From: Gonocerus acuteangulatus
Taxonomy: Eukaryota; Arthropoda; Insecta; Hemiptera; Coreidae
Direction of reading: 5' to 3'
DNA: 64,000 nt
NCBI GenBank assembly: GCA_946811695.1
Contig: OX328124.1
Coordinates: forward strand, 85,843,530-85,907,529
Under the pieces are notes generated by a model, which ran no database searches, was not told the DNA's origin, and saw only the letters and a program-made list of their open reading frames with translations. Made by a program: the position numbers and the translations under genes. Shown here one piece after another: positions 10,964 through 23,346 of the stretch; position 1 is the stretch's first letter, and every line of letters begins with the position of its first letter.

Positions 10964-13073
10964 AAAGGAGTAACAATATCGTTTCCTTTATAACATCTGT
11001 AATTAATTGATCATTTAATATCCCATTTAATGCCATAAAGGCAGTACGACCACCGTTTACAATCCATTAACCTATTTATAGAAAAAAATTGTTAAGCCTA
11101 AAGTAACTGTTTGTATAGTTCTTTATTCTCCAAAAAAGCTGGAGATTTTCTTTTCAGTAAACAATAGTTTAAAAATTTAATTCTACAAAATTACATTTAT
11201 TTTGACGACATAGTTCTTATTTCTTTTCTAACTTGCTAAATTATTTAAACGAATCTCTTCTTGGAAGCTTTTATTCCTTTAAAAAAAACAACTTAAAAAC
11301 GAATATATTTTAAGTATTTTTGACGAAATTGGATAAACATCATCAGGAATAAAAATTAAACTAATTTAAATTTTATATAACTTAAATAACTCGAACCCAT
11401 AATCCCCGGGTAGGTGGCCAAACCTCCTACTGAGCTTCATAAGTGTAAGTTAATTTATTCAATGGAAATAAACAGAGAACATAGCAAAACAAAACAACAC
11501 AAAAAAATTCTTCTAACAATTTTACTGATATCTTAATTTATTTAATTTCCTCTTCCTTCATACTCTTTTACGTAAATATCCTGATTGTTTTTAAATAGAT
11601 TAAATATTGAGGCACGCCTTATACAAAAGATTTTTTATGGATATGGCGTTTCCTAAATAATATGATGGAAGATGATCGAACAATTCTTATCTTCCCCGGA
11701 GCCCCAGTAAAGTACATTATCATATTTTTATCCCCATTTTTCTTATCTCTTACTGGGAGAATATTTTCGCACTTCTCCCACCCCTACCTATATAAAACCA
11801 TCATTTCATAGCAATTCAAATAGATTTCAATCGCTTTTGGATAGATATTGAATTTTAATGCAAATTGGTGTGCTACGTGAGGATCCTGGATTATGAAAAA
11901 ACATTTTATAAAAGAAATAAAATATCATATTACTGAAATTGTAAAAAAAAAATAACGTGAATTAAGAATTTCAAGATTTTAAAGACTCATTGAATCAAAT
12001 AGATAGTAATTTCTTTTTTGAATCTACTTTATTTCGAATACTCAAGCCTTTTTTTAATATTTGTGGTAATAATTGAGGGATGGAGAATTAACCGTCTAAA
12101 TTAACATACCAAATTTACAATACTATGAATAACTTACAGGATTTAATGGTAGATCCGTTGCGATCCAGCAAGAATATAAGTAAATATAAAGGATTTCTTT
12201 TTAATTTTAGTATCATTTTCTTATTTCCTAATCAGTTGATTGGCTGTAACACGTAAACCAAAAAGGAATAAAAACATTAAAAAAACTAAATTTTCTTATT
12301 TAAATAAATAAGAAAATATTAATATAATGAAATAAGAAAATATTAAAGAAAAAAATCGAAAATAGCTAGAGTAAAAAATACGATAATATCACTAAAAGCT
12401 TCATAACTTAAACTTAGATATCAATGACATAAAAACATTTCATAAACTAGCATACTAAAATAATATTGGCAGATACAATCATCTTAAATTAATACTTGTA
12501 GCTGATAAAAGCAGACGATTCTAGTGTTGAACTTGGTAGGCAGGTGGAAATATGTTTTATATTCAGTGGACAAGCTAGCAAAGGTCGTTGAGGCCAACTG
12601 CTTCTTGGTCTAACACCTTGCCCTCAAGTCAACTTTTATATTTTAGTCCATAACCGATCTGTTTCTATAAACTTAAGAGCAATGGACAAGAATCATACAC
12701 CTCTACAGTAAGCCATGGTTGACTGGTTACAGACATTTCCAAAAGATCCATAAATCACAGAAAGCTTCTACTTCCTATTTTCGATTATAAATAATATAAT
12801 ATTTAACAAGGCTGCTTTAAGCACTTAAGCATTAAATCACAAGGTTCAAAAATGTCATCTCGAGCTCGCCCTCTGGAGTTTGGACTTTTCGAATAAAAAG
12901 CTTAAAATGTATCAAATATCAGTCAACTATTATAGGTCTTCAGGATTATATCGAAAACAATTGTGAGAGGAAAAGCAGATTTATGAGAAAACCATTTATA
13001 AAACCGGAGCAGTTTTAGATATTTTCAACACTTTAATATAAATTTTATTAAATAAAACTGATGGTATGGTGGG
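10964..13073. other. AT-rich stretch, mostly featureless
   Basis: No gene is supported. Two weak items: a tRNA-like SINE head on the minus strand at 11390-11436, and a CTGATGA-containing Penelope-like motif on the minus strand at about 11330-11350 (no GAAAC box, so not called as a ribozyme). Confidence 0.5.
11390..11436 (-). repeat. tRNA-like SINE head remnant
   Basis: The minus strand reads GCTCAGTAGGAGG (A-box-like) and, about 25 bases on, GGGTTCGAGT (B-box-like). This fits a polymerase III tRNA-type internal promoter. No body or poly(A) tail can be delimited, so it is called a remnant. Confidence 0.4.
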
Positions 13074-13096
13074 ATGATTCAATTATAGTATATGAA

Positions 13097-13134
<38 letters not shown>

Positions 13135-13157
13135 TTCATATACTATAATTGAATCAT
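13074..13157. repeat. Perfect 84-bp palindrome with (TA)n core
   Basis: The sequence from 13074 (ATGATTCAATTATAGTATAT) to 13157 is its own reverse complement, with a pure (TA)n centre at about 13100-13132. It can form a long hairpin or cruciform. The flanking sequence does not continue the symmetry (13073 and 13158 do not pair). Confidence 0.9.
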
Positions 13158-13371
13158 AAGAGAAATTCAGTTAGGAATTCCCAACTCAGGTTAAAATATA
13201 GTCGGTTTTGTTAGGGTCGGGACAAAGAAACATGATTGATTTTTTATAACTGCAGTTCTCAATGATGATTTCAATATACTTAGCTACATTTTTATTCTGT
13301 ATTTTTTTTTTCATCATTTAATCCATTAAGTATGTCCTGTGATTGCTAACAATTATTTTTTTTTTTCGCAG

Positions 13372-13412
13372 GTAAGAGATCCAGATGTAGACAGCGTCTG
13401 AATGCGAATTAA
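13372..13412 (+). other. Microexon or recursive splice site candidate
   Basis: A branch-point-like TGCTAAC (13344-13350) is followed by a T-rich tract and TTTTTTCGCAG ending at 13371. The next bases are GTAAGAG, so acceptor and donor consensus are directly joined, as in recursive (ratchet) splice sites. A second full donor, AA/GTAAGT, starts at 13413, so a 41-nt exon (13372-13412) is also possible. One frame through it reads a basic peptide ending in TAA. This could mean the window lies in a long intron of a plus-strand host gene. Chance occurrence in T-rich DNA cannot be excluded. Confidence 0.3.
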
Positions 13413-15425
13413 GTAAGTTTTCTCTTTTAAAAAATAATGAAATTATAAATCTAAAATCAACTAGGAGGAGCAAACAGAAGCGTTTTTTTTAAGCAGTAAT
13501 TGATTTTCTGAAATTATTTATTTAATAAAGAGTATTCTTGCCTTCTACGCGTTTATGACAATTTTAGAATCTTTGACACTATGGGAACCATGTTGCTCCC
13601 TTTTTAGCACTTTCCTGTCGATTTTAACTAGCGAGGTTTCTCTCTAAATAGAATTTTCGAAACATTTTCAGAAATCTTCATCGAGCTAGCTTCCGATGAC
13701 ATGAGTGATATGAACAGCATGGAAACCCACTATAATGACGGATTTCCTGCTTGTGTATTTTTAACTTACCACAAGCATCTTGTTTTTTTTTTTCGAATAA
13801 TGCATTTAATTCAATCCCAGATGTTAATATATGCAATAAATGAATTTACTATTGTTTGAGTAACGATCGATAAATCCACTCTAGTCGTATTATACTGTCT
13901 AAAAGAAATGAATTTCTTTATTATTTTTTCTTCAGACCAAATTTATTGCCGCGCATATTGAATCCTTTCGATTCTGTTAGAAAAAATATATATTCGTTGT
14001 CTTCTATTTACGGTATGCTTATCTTAAACTGTCTTTAATATATTGAATAAGTAATATCTAATGATTTTTAAACATTAACAAAGTCTGGCCATTTTTTTTT
14101 TTATTCTTCAGCGCCAAGAGCTTTCAAAGGTAGTACCAATCTTCTTTGATATGGCAAAAAACTGCACAGTGACAATTTTTAATAAAAACCCACAGAGGAA
14201 GGCCAAGAAAAAGTTAATAATCAAAATGAAGTAATAAAGACGGCTGCCTAACTTAATTGGGTTGATAGCTACAGAGGATGAGTATCATCCTTCTTTAAAT
14301 ACTTCTTTGTTATTCTTATTTTTAGCATTGTGTAATAATGTTGTCTAGAACCACAAACCCTTTACCACAAAATCTCTCGAAATCCCTCCGGAAGATATTT
14401 CAAGCATTTTGAATATATCTTATATCCTCTTGTTCTGCGACCTACAGCCTCCGCTTGCTCGGAATCGTTAGTCTCGGGGGGAAAAAAATAAATAAAAAAT
14501 AATAATAAACAAAAATCCATATTGTCTAAAGTAGAAGTTCGCTGGAAAGCATCCCACATCAAAACGGATGGTTAAGTTGGAGCTTGGATATTCACAACCC
14601 CAAAGTAATGTAACCTATCCATCTTAAGAATTAAACTAAATACATTATTACAGGATATTGTTCTGGGTGGTGGGTGTGATCTAAAACAGATTGAAACTAG
14701 CAATAAGGCCAGTTTCTAATAGGAATTTCTTTGTATACAGCGCGTTCGACACAAATGCCACTTCCTTGGTACCATAACAAATCATAAAACCTGCACACAG
14801 AAGAAACTTGATTCATGAAACTGATTTCATTTAATGGGTTTAAAGAAAACCGTTTTTTATAGAAACGTGCGCGTAGAAACAACAGTTTCGTGATGGATTC
14901 TGACGACTATACGCTTGTGTTCTGGTGGAGGCTGAGATATAAGAAAACAAGAACGCAAGTATATACTGGGCTCACCCGTTCATTAGAGGTCGGCAACACA
15001 ACTGTTATATTGTAAACTAAGCAGAGAGCCTGATAAAAGTAAGGATTTTTTTTTAGGACGCCGAAGCCACTTTTTGATGCTCTCAATGTTTCTCGAAACC
15101 AGTTACATGAAAAACCTTTATCCAGTGTGCACCGCGCCTAATACTTATATCTAAATGGTATGTATTTTAATAATATGAGTATTAAGATACAATTATTACA
15201 CATATGAGTTGTAAAATCTCAAGTTGTATGGTTTTTGAAGATCCGTTGACGTGGCGTTTGAATTGCGCAAATAAACCTCTTTGGACTGGCGTGAATGACC
15301 TCAAAGGTTGACACGACTTAAGCCTAAACAAAAGAAAAAACACTTTGGAGGGACTGATCTCATTACGATATAGAATACTTCAACGTTTAAGTGTCAAAAA
15401 CAAGTTGAATATGTTTTATTGCTCA
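13413..15425. other. AT-rich stretch, no gene seen
   Basis: No repeat boundary or coding signal strong enough to report. Confidence 0.5.
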
Positions 15426-15426
15426 A

Positions 15427-15605
15427 TTTTTTTCTTTTTACGGCGCTTCGATATCTAGGCCATTAGGGTCGACATCCAGGGTTCAGCGAGGAATTTTCCC
15501 AACGAGCCGTGGGATGAGATAATTCCTGCGGCTGTGGGGATCGAACCCACCTCTCCCGCTTATGAATCTAATCTAATCTAAGACGCTAGCCACTAGCTCA
15601 GACTC
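15427..15605 (-). mobile_element. tRNA-derived SINE (SINE-A)
   Basis: Minus-strand orientation: poly(A) appears as T-rich sequence at the left (15427-15440), then the body (ACGGCGCTTCGATATCTAGG, then CATTAG, on the plus strand), then the tRNA-like head at the right. The head's B box is GGTTCGATCCCC on the minus strand. The same body recurs at 18585-18770 and 22010-22036 to 22236. The tail end near 15590 is altered by a short TCTAA duplication. Confidence 0.75.
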
Positions 15606-15689
15606 ATTAAGTTGATTACTCTCCTTACACTATTATTACACTAATCCAGTCATTATTCAAATTTAAGAACACATAATCAGACTTCAGAC

Positions 15690-16057
15690 GCACAACATAC
15701 AACAATGTTTTGGGTACCAGGACATGAAAATATTGGACAATCAACAACAGCAGACGAACAAGCAAAACAAGCAAGCAGAGGAGAATCAGTTGGCTTAAAC
15801 TAACTTACGACTGAAGACTTACACATACTAATTACGGAAAATGTCCGTCTTGGATGGCAAGCCTCATGGTACGGTACAAGAGATAACCTCCTAAGAGAGA
15901 TAAAAAGCAGTACTTACGAATGGCAACCTTGTACGCAGCTATCAAGACGTGATGAAGTAGTAATTGCAAGACTGAGAATTGGACATAGACATTTAACTCA
16001 TTCCCATCGCATGACAAGACAAGACAGTCCAATATGTCAGACATGCAACAGACAACT
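15690..16057 (+). pseudogene. I-type retrotransposon fragment, RNase H end
   Basis: Plus-strand conceptual translation gives TMFWVPGHENIG (the conserved WxPGH segment of a retroelement RNase H), then ARLRIGHRHLTHSHRMTRQ and CQTCNRQLTV. The latter two blocks match the C-terminal region of I-type ORF2 proteins seen intact at 54582-56830 (RLRIGHTKLTHGYLM and CEVCGVSLTVKH). There is an in-frame stop after ESVGLN. The reading is cut exactly after QLTV by Rep-A at 16058, and the expected KHIL continuation is not found next to the other Rep-A end. Confidence 0.8.
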
Positions 16058-17962
16058 AACAGTTCTAGGCGCACGGTTGTGCGCCAGGCCAAATTCCGGC
16101 CTAAGCATACTGTGTGTATCTTACAGGAGGTCTTAGAGCCGATTTTTACGCTCTCCAACTTTCAACCAGGTAAAGATAAAGTTATGAACTTTTACACAGG
16201 TATGATACTACTAGATGTGAGTAAAACTGGAAATTTTCATAATTCTACATCGAATAGTTTCTGAGATATAAGCGATCGAAAATCGGGATTTATAGGACTC
16301 ACTCACTGACTCATCAAAATTATTAGGCACTTCCCATGATGCTAGAGACTCGAAATTTTGCATGAAGATAGATATGAAGACGTTTTTAAAGGAAAAAATC
16401 GAAAAATCGTGAAAAGTTGTTTTTGACACCGCTTCCGGGGCGGGGGCGTTCCAGTTTTGTACTTCCTTTGGAAACCCATCATTCCGTCCGAAACCCATGA
16501 TGTGGGGTATCAAATGAATTGTCTCGGTATGAAGAACCTATATTTGATGTTTTAAGAAACAATTAGACGCGTATAGGCTCGGTAAAAATCGTATACCAGC
16601 TGTATGTCTGTATGTTTGTTCCTCTTACAAATCCGTACCGTTTGACCGATTTTGACCAAACTTGGGACACAGATGGGTCTTGATACGGAGAGAATCATAG
16701 GCTAGGTTAAATCGTCTATCAGCTGTCTGTCTGCATGTTTGTTCCTTACACAAATTCACACCATTTGACCGATTTTGACCAAACTTGGCACACACGTATG
16801 CCTTGGTCCGGGGAATGCCTCTAGGCTAGGTAAAAAAGGACTTTCAGCTGTCTGTCTGTATGTTTGTTCCTTATACAAATTCACACCGTTTAGCCTATTT
16901 TGACCAAACTTGGCACGCAGGTAGGTCTTGATACGGGAGTGTCATATTACCTATGACGTTTTGTACTTTTTGTTCCATCGAAATGCCATCATTTCTTCTG
17001 AAACCCATCATGTGGGGTATCAAATGAATCGTGTTGGTAAGGAGAACCTACATTTGATGTTTTAAAAAACATTTCGACGCATCTTAACAAAAACAGTTGT
17101 GACTTCTTTCTTAAATGTAGTAAATAAAGTCGTAGGGGTTCACTTCATAATATACTTCAAAGCAGATACTAAGTTTTTCAAAGTCGAGCCATCTAAATTA
17201 CAAAGTTAGGATCAGAAACCCAAAATGTATCGTCTTTGTTCTTATATTTTTCTTGAAGGTCTTCTGCACTTTCCCTATTGTGATCTTTATTCTCGGGATA
17301 AGGTTCCTGTGTTTTACAGTGTAATAGTTTAGTTAAGAGAGCAATCAATTTGTCCTCTAGAGTAATGTCATCTGGAAGAGCTTCTAACTTTTCTAGTCTA
17401 GTGATTAAATGTATGTAGGTTGATTATTGGTATCAAATATCAAGCAGTAAGGAGAACCTTATGCAGAATCCAAAGACCCTGGTTTTATATGAAATACAAA
17501 AGCCAGTAGGTATGCGGCAACTAAATTCTATTTAATACTTAGAAAAAAGTAATGAGATCCCCAAAAAAACATAAATGTGAAATAGAGGCTCTAAAGTTCC
17601 TCCCCCCACAAAGAAACACTCCCTTCCTCAAAAATATCCCCTCCTAAAACGCCTTACCGATATTTTAGTAACTGGATATAAGTATTTTTATCGTTGTTTT
17701 TAAAGGTCAGTTGAAGTGTCTTTACTTTTCTTAGTAAGTAACTATGAGGTTTTCCAAGTAATGAACTTGAACATTTCTTTCTTGTATCATCTCTTGTATT
17801 GGCAAATATTTTTGGTTGAATTAATACACAAACTCATACTAGATTTTTTGGAGTATAGAATGGTAAGGCGTTTTAGGAGGGGATATTTTTGAGGAAGGGA
17901 GTGTTTCTTTGTGGGGGGAGGAACTTGGCCTCTATTTCACATTTATGTTTTTTTTGGGTAAT
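16058..17962. mobile_element. Rep-A composite repeat, copy 1
   Basis: The left end is a GC-rich hairpin (CTAGGCGCACGG, TT, GTGCGCC), inserted into the I-type fragment. The middle has a three-unit tandem array (16597-16958). The right end is a pair of inverted arms (17562-17665 and about 17850-17962). Copy 2 at 53872-59270 has the same order and boundaries, and the two diverge right after the inverted arms. On the minus strand the terminus reads as a hairpin followed by CTAG. That resembles a Helitron/Helentron 3' end, and central tandem repeats also fit Helentron-type non-autonomous elements. This classification is inference; no Rep/helicase is present. Confidence 0.6.
16597..16958 (+). repeat. 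Rep-A internal tandem array, 3 x about 124 bp
   Basis: Three units start with CAGCTGT followed by a CTGTATGTTTGTTCC-like block at 16597, 16720 and 16845. Each contains TTGACCGATTTTGACCAAAC or a close variant. The same array with the same unit length is in Rep-A copy 2 (57633-57985), and a lone inverted fragment lies at 43540-43678. Confidence 0.85.
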
Positions 17963-18584
17963 CACTTACTTACAGAATTCAAAACACGAGACTATTTAAT
18001 GATTCCACATGACATGTCTGAACTATTTTCTGGATAAAGTCCACACATTGTTACCATTAAAAATGAAACTGTAAGACGAAATATGACTCAACTGAACGTA
18101 TGTATGTTTTAATGAAGTGATTGCGAATAAATGTGTGGGTGTGTGTGTGTGTGTGTGTATGTTTTGGTGAGCATAAGAGCTGCTTCAGTATAGAATGTCC
18201 TTAAATTAAATCTCTCGTCATAGAATAATGATTTTTATATTGGAACAAAAGATCAGATACTTTATTATTTGTTATTATAATAGTTCCGGTATTTTTTTTT
18301 AATCCTTTCTTGTCTTTTTTATTCGTTCTTTTTTCTTTTGTTAACTTTATGTTGTACTTTGTACCCTTGTGTTTACCTTATATATTTTAATACTTTATCT
18401 ACACCTATTTGTTTACTTGTATTAATTATACTTTCATGAAATATGTGAGCAGATCACCTTGCTGTTGCGGCGCTCCATAAATAAATAGACCAGGGGAGAC
18501 CCCTTTTAGAGGTTAATATATAAATTATGGTATCGTATCGCTTATTATATATTAAAATTGTTGAAATGTATAGAAATATCACTA
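17963..18584. other. AT-rich stretch with (GT)n
   Basis: No gene is seen. A (TG)n run of about 24 bases lies at 18135-18158. Confidence 0.5.
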
Positions 18585-18770
18585 CTTTTTTATTATTTTT
18601 TTTAATGGGGCATCGACATCTAGACCATTAGCGCCGACATCCAGGGTGCAGCGAGGAATTTTCCCAATGAGCCCTGAGATGAAAAAATTCCTGCCGGCTT
18701 CGGGAATCGAACCCATCATCTCCTGCTTATAAATCTACGGTCTAGCCTCCAGTTCAAGGGGAGATCCCCA
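18585..18770 (-). mobile_element. tRNA-derived SINE (SINE-A)
   Basis: Same order as the copy at 15427: T-rich tail at the left, shared body (CATCGACATCTAGACCATTAG and CATCCAGGGTGCAGCGAGG), B box in GGGAATCGAACCC (minus-strand GGGTTCGATTCCC), and an A-box region degraded near GGTCTAGCC. It ends in GGGGAGATCCCC, the complement of the SINE 5' end. Confidence 0.75.
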
Positions 18771-19336
18771 AAATATCTCTACTATAAATGTGTGTGTGTG
18801 TGTGTTCACTACTACTATATTTATTTCCTTATTATCACAACACCAAAATGATTAAACGGGATTACAGACTTCAAATTTGTGAGGGATCTGTTTAAAATTA
18901 TATATTTCTAAAAAGGAGATACATAAAAGTGGAGAATTGTTTAGCTTAGATTATATTGAAGCTCCAGCTGTGAGAATATGGTAAAGGGAAGATATGGAGC
19001 ACATGGTGAGACATGGCCTTAGTTATGGTCCCTCGCTTTCGCTAGCTCATTCATACCCATTATACAAACTCAAACACAAATACAAACACCCCATTCCATG
19101 CTTTTTACTCTCTCTCATCCCTCCTCCCTCTTCACTCCTCCTGTCTCTTAATGGAGCATCTCCAAAAGCCTAGCACATTTTTATCACTCCAAGTTCCATT
19201 TGAGTCAAAGTTCTTCAAGAAAGTATTCTCTCTGTCTTTATACTCTCTTCGTAGCTTTTTCATTCTCATATTTATTTATTTTACGGCACTCTGACATGAT
19301 GTGTATGAGCATCCTATACACATATTGGACAGAAAT
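18771..19336. other. Stretch without a supportable gene
   Basis: Contains a short (GT)n at about 18788-18804 and CT-rich sequence. Nothing else is recognised. Confidence 0.45.
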
Positions 19337-19430
19337 GAGGTACCCGTGATCTAGTAGCTAATGCCTAGATTCTCATGCGGGAGATGGGGGGTTCGAGTCC
19401 CTTCGGCGGCAGGAACTCGAGCAGGGGTCT
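19337..19430 (+). mobile_element. tRNA-like SINE head
   Basis: Plus-strand GTACCCGTGATCTAGTAGCT (A-box region), then GGGGGTTCGAGTCCC (B box), spaced about 50 bases apart, as in SINE-A. The body after the B box (GGCGGCAGGAACTCG) matches the start of the SINE-A body, then the copy runs into a T-run (19430-19444) instead of the usual poly(A). It therefore looks truncated or rearranged. Confidence 0.6.
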
Positions 19431-19474
19431 TTTTTTTTTTTTTTCCTCCTGCTAAAAAAAAAAAAAAAAAAAAT

Positions 19475-19733
19475 GAAAGAAAGACGCAATACCATCAGCG
19501 CTGCCAACGGACAGAATCCCAACTACACCAGGGAGCTTCAACACCATTCGTCCGCCGATACTGTGGCTAGAGGGGAGAAAAGGAGCCCAGATCGAGAAAA
19601 ATGTCATTCCCTTGGCTACCACCGAGGAAGAAACAAGTACCTGGCTGAAGAAGATGGAGATGAATCCATCGAAATATTCCGGGAAGCAGTGAGGAGGAGT
19701 ACCACCGCTGGAGAAAAATGCCGTTCCATCTAA
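19475..19733. repeat. 259-bp direct duplication, copy 1
   Basis: The 259 bases are repeated almost exactly at 19825-20083; a handful of differences are seen (for example GAAAGAAAG versus GAAAGGAAG). Each copy is preceded by an A-run (19454-19473 and 19807-19824). The 73-bp spacer carries GCAGGAGG just before the second A-run, while its inverse CCTCCTGC precedes the first. The overlapping open frames in this block are not convincing as genes. High identity points to a recent duplication. Confidence 0.9.
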
Positions 19734-19824
19734 AAATACTATCCCAGCGACGAAAAATAACATCAAACATATAAAACCTTACGGCGAGGAAAATAGAAGC
19801 AGGAGGAAAAAAAAAAAAAAAAAA

Positions 19825-20080
19825 GAAAGGAAGACGCAATACCATCAGCGCTGCCAACGGACAGAATCCCAACTACACCAGGGAGCTTCAACACCATTCC
19901 TCCGCCGATACTGTGGCTAGAGGGGAGAAAAGGAGCCCAGATCGAGAAAAATGTCATTCCCTTGGCTACCACCGAGGAAGAAACAAGTACCTGGCTGAAG
20001 AAGATGGAGATGAATCCATCGAAATATTCCGGGAAGAAGTGAGGAGGAGTAACACCGCTGGAGAAAAATGCCGTTCCATC

Positions 20081-20083
<3 letters not shown>
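19825..20083. repeat. 259-bp direct duplication, copy 2
   Basis: Second copy of the block at 19475-19733. It runs directly into the (TA)n tract at 20084 that borders the F1 element at 20141. Confidence 0.9.

Positions 20084-20140
<57 letters not shown>
20084..20140. repeat. (TA)n microsatellite
   Basis: A pure TA run of about 57 bases between the 259-bp duplication and the F1 element. Confidence 0.95.
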
Positions 20141-20144
<4 letters not shown>

Positions 20145-20748
20145 TCCGACTCGCAGGAACTGCATCATCTTAGCGCGGTTCCGATCTTATCCGAAGTGCG
20201 ATTAGTAAAGGAATAGTAGCAGCTATCGGTAGGTTTTGATCTTCTGTTAAAAATATAAAATAAAATCTCAAAAAGAAGGAAGCTAAAAGCGCCACATATG
20301 GAAACTGACAGTTTTCTAAGCGGATGGGACTCTCCCGTCATCGCGACGCTCACTCTAGGAAAACTCTATTACCAATATGATTCTTATTTTCTCAGCTTTA
20401 ATGAAATACTCATTCCACCGTTAAATAAACTTAAGAAACAAAAGTGAGGTAAACAGTGACAAAAACCCGTTTAAAATAACATAACTAACACTTTCGTAGT
20501 TTTAAACACTTACTTCTCCGACTGACATTGCCCCATCGAAATTTGCTTCAGAATCTTTTTTTTAGAGAATTTAGTAAGCTTTTGAATGGTTAAATCGTAC
20601 TTCCCACGATTTCTTAACTGGTTTGAAGATATTATGGGGGGAAAATGGTGCTAATACCTACCGATAGCTGCTATATTCCTTCACTAATCGCACTTGAGAT
20701 AAGAACGGAATTGCGCTAAGATGAAGCAGTTCCTGCGGGTCGGACTTT
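20141..20748. mobile_element. Short F1 foldback element, 608 bp
   Basis: Terminal inverted repeats of about 94 bp are seen: AAAGTCCGACTCGCAGGAAC at the left, and its complement at the right ending GTCGGACTTT. Symmetry extends inward to AGCTATCGGTAGG (left, to 20234) and CCTACCGATAGCT (right, from 20657). The centre shares ACTTACTTCTCCGACTGACA-type sequence with the interior of the larger F1 elements. It is therefore an internal-deletion derivative, with no ORF. Confidence 0.8.
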
Positions 20749-21967
20749 TTTTTTTTGTCAGACAAATTAATGTATTATGTTTATATTATAATATAAATAT
20801 TATGTTTATAAGAAGAGCAAATCACTTTAATTGCGGTGTAAAATATTGTTGCTAGCTAAATCTAAGTATTATATAAGCTCATAAGAAAAAAATGGTGCTA
20901 ATGACTCAGATTTCGATACACCATAAAAGAAAAAAAAAATTAAGGACAATATACAAAGATTCCGAAGTATTTCATGTCTGTTAATAAAATATTTTATTCT
21001 AATCCCAATAACGCAACACTTATACACAAATAAACTTTTTTTAGGTACCTATTTAATACGTATAAAATAAGGTTGTAATGAGCGATCCGCTGTGGCATAC
21101 ACCAAGTACTCTACCACCGTGTGGAGTGCAACTAGTATAGACCGGTACGTCAGTACCACTGTGGTATGTAAAGAGCGGCTGTTCTGATACTGGCAAAAAT
21201 TAGAAATCCTACATTCCTAAAGTTGTTTGGAGGCTTATCTTTATGACTCTAGGAAGGTACTTACAGATGACGAGGGTACACAGGGAGCTAGCTACCTGGG
21301 GACATGGAAAATCCCCCCACCCTAAGCCTCCTAGCTCCTCACCTTCGAATTCATATGATTTCGTTCAATGAATTTAAAAAAAAAATTAATAAATAGATAA
21401 AAACTTCTGAAAATAGAGAATACCAAAAACAATTCTAAAAAACGAAATCAACACCAGTACAGTAATCTAGATATTCATAGGGCATCTTCGAATTCCAAGA
21501 TACCGTTGAAACAAAATATTGTTTCTATATATACGTATCCTGTTTTATTGACTAATACATTTGACTACTATAAGCAATCACAAAAATAACGAGCAGTGAA
21601 AAAAAACTGTAGGAAACACACAAAAAGATTCGTTCAAATGAACGAAATTACCTATGTTTTAAGCACTTATTTCTCCAAATATGACCATCCCATCGCAAAT
21701 GTCTTCAAAACATTTTTTGTAGAAAATTTAGTAACCTTTCGAATGGTAATCTTTTGCTTGCCAAGATTCCAAACCGTTTTCGTGATATTAATGAAAATAT
21801 ACGAAGTTCCCAAAACTTTTCATGTCTAAAAATGAAATATTTTATTTTAATCCTTCCTTTACTCCAAACGTAACCAAATTTTCAATATATTAGTTTTGAT
21901 AAAATTCAAACATGGAGAAAATGTTTCAACTGAAGCCCATGATTCTAAGTACCAAAATCAAAGACAA
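20749..21967. repeat. F1 interior remnants
   Basis: Blocks at about 20940-21010 and 21530-21962 match F1 interior sequence (for example TTTTCATGTCTAAAAATGAA with TATTTTATT, and CTCCAAACGTAACC), without terminal modules. Between them (about 21060-21330) lies a less AT-rich segment that is not recognised and has no long ORF. Confidence 0.5.
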
Positions 21968-22009
21968 AAAGTCCGACTCGCAGGAACTGCGTCATCTTAG
22001 CGCGGTTCC

Positions 22010-22074
<65 letters not shown>

Positions 22075-23304
22075 GGCACATCTACATCTAGGTCATTAGC
22101 GCTGACATCCAGGGTGTAGCGAGGAATTTCACCAGCGAGCCGTGGGATGATAAAATTCCTGCCGGAGGTTGGGAATCGAACCCACCATCTACCGCTTATG
22201 AATCCAAGGCGCTAGCCATTAGACCACGGGAGACCCCGGTTCCTGTTCATATCCCTATTCTCATTTGAAAAGCATAGAATAGAAACAGATAATATTTTCC
22301 TCGGCCTTTGTTCAAAGGGTTTATACCTGGGGTCAGGTCCGCAAGACCCTAGAATCCTCTTCTACCGATACTTCATTTCATACGTTTCAATGAATTGGAA
22401 AATATCAAATATTTTCACACATTCCTGTGTTCTTTTACTATAGTAATAATTCTACAGATAAAATCAATTAAAAAATAAAATAAAAAAACCAACAGCATAA
22501 TGGCAATTGAAAATATTCAAAAGACGTCAACGAATCTTTTTCTCTTGGCAAGCTATATTTCTAACAATGAATTGTTTTTCTTATTTTACCAAATCTGTTT
22601 TATTGTAAAATACATTATCCAACTATAAGCAATTAAAAAATAACAAGGAATAAAAACAGACAAAAAGAACAGTTCGAATAAGCAAAATCAATTACTTTAA
22701 TGTTTTAAGCACTTTTTTCTCCGATTGACATCGCCTAATCAAAACTTTCATCAGAACCTTTTTTGTAGAGCATTTAGTAAGCTTTCTAATGGTATTCGTT
22801 CGTTTACCAAGATTCTCAACCTTTTTCGAGATATTAAGGAAAATATACAAAGTTACCAAAACTTTTTAAGTCTGTTAATAAAATATTTTATTCTAACCCT
22901 TCCTTAACTCCAAACGTAACCAAAATTTCAACATATTAGTTTTGATGAATGTAGAACATGCAGAAAATGTTTCAACTGAATCCCATGATTCTAAGTACCC
23001 AAACCAAAAACGGTATTCAAAAAATATTTTTCCAATTTTCTCGAAAACGGTTAAAGCTATCGCCTTGAAAATGGTTTCATTCGTTTTCCTAGCCCAGGAA
23101 TCATATAAAACGAGTACTTAGAAGCTTATGAACTCAAAAACGTAAGCGTTACGATTTGTTTTGCGCGAATTTCGCCCCAAACGCCATCTTCCAGTATGCG
23201 GATTTTGCTGGTTAACGAACTTGACCTTTCAAATTGGACGAAGGATTTTTGTACCAAATTTCATCAAAATCGGACCATTCGTCTTCTAGCTAGAGAGCGA
23301 ACAG

Positions 23305-23346
<42 letters not shown>

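Noticed and set aside
15832..16158. 108-codon minus-strand frame
   Set aside because: Antisense to the I-type fragment and runs through the Rep-A hairpin.
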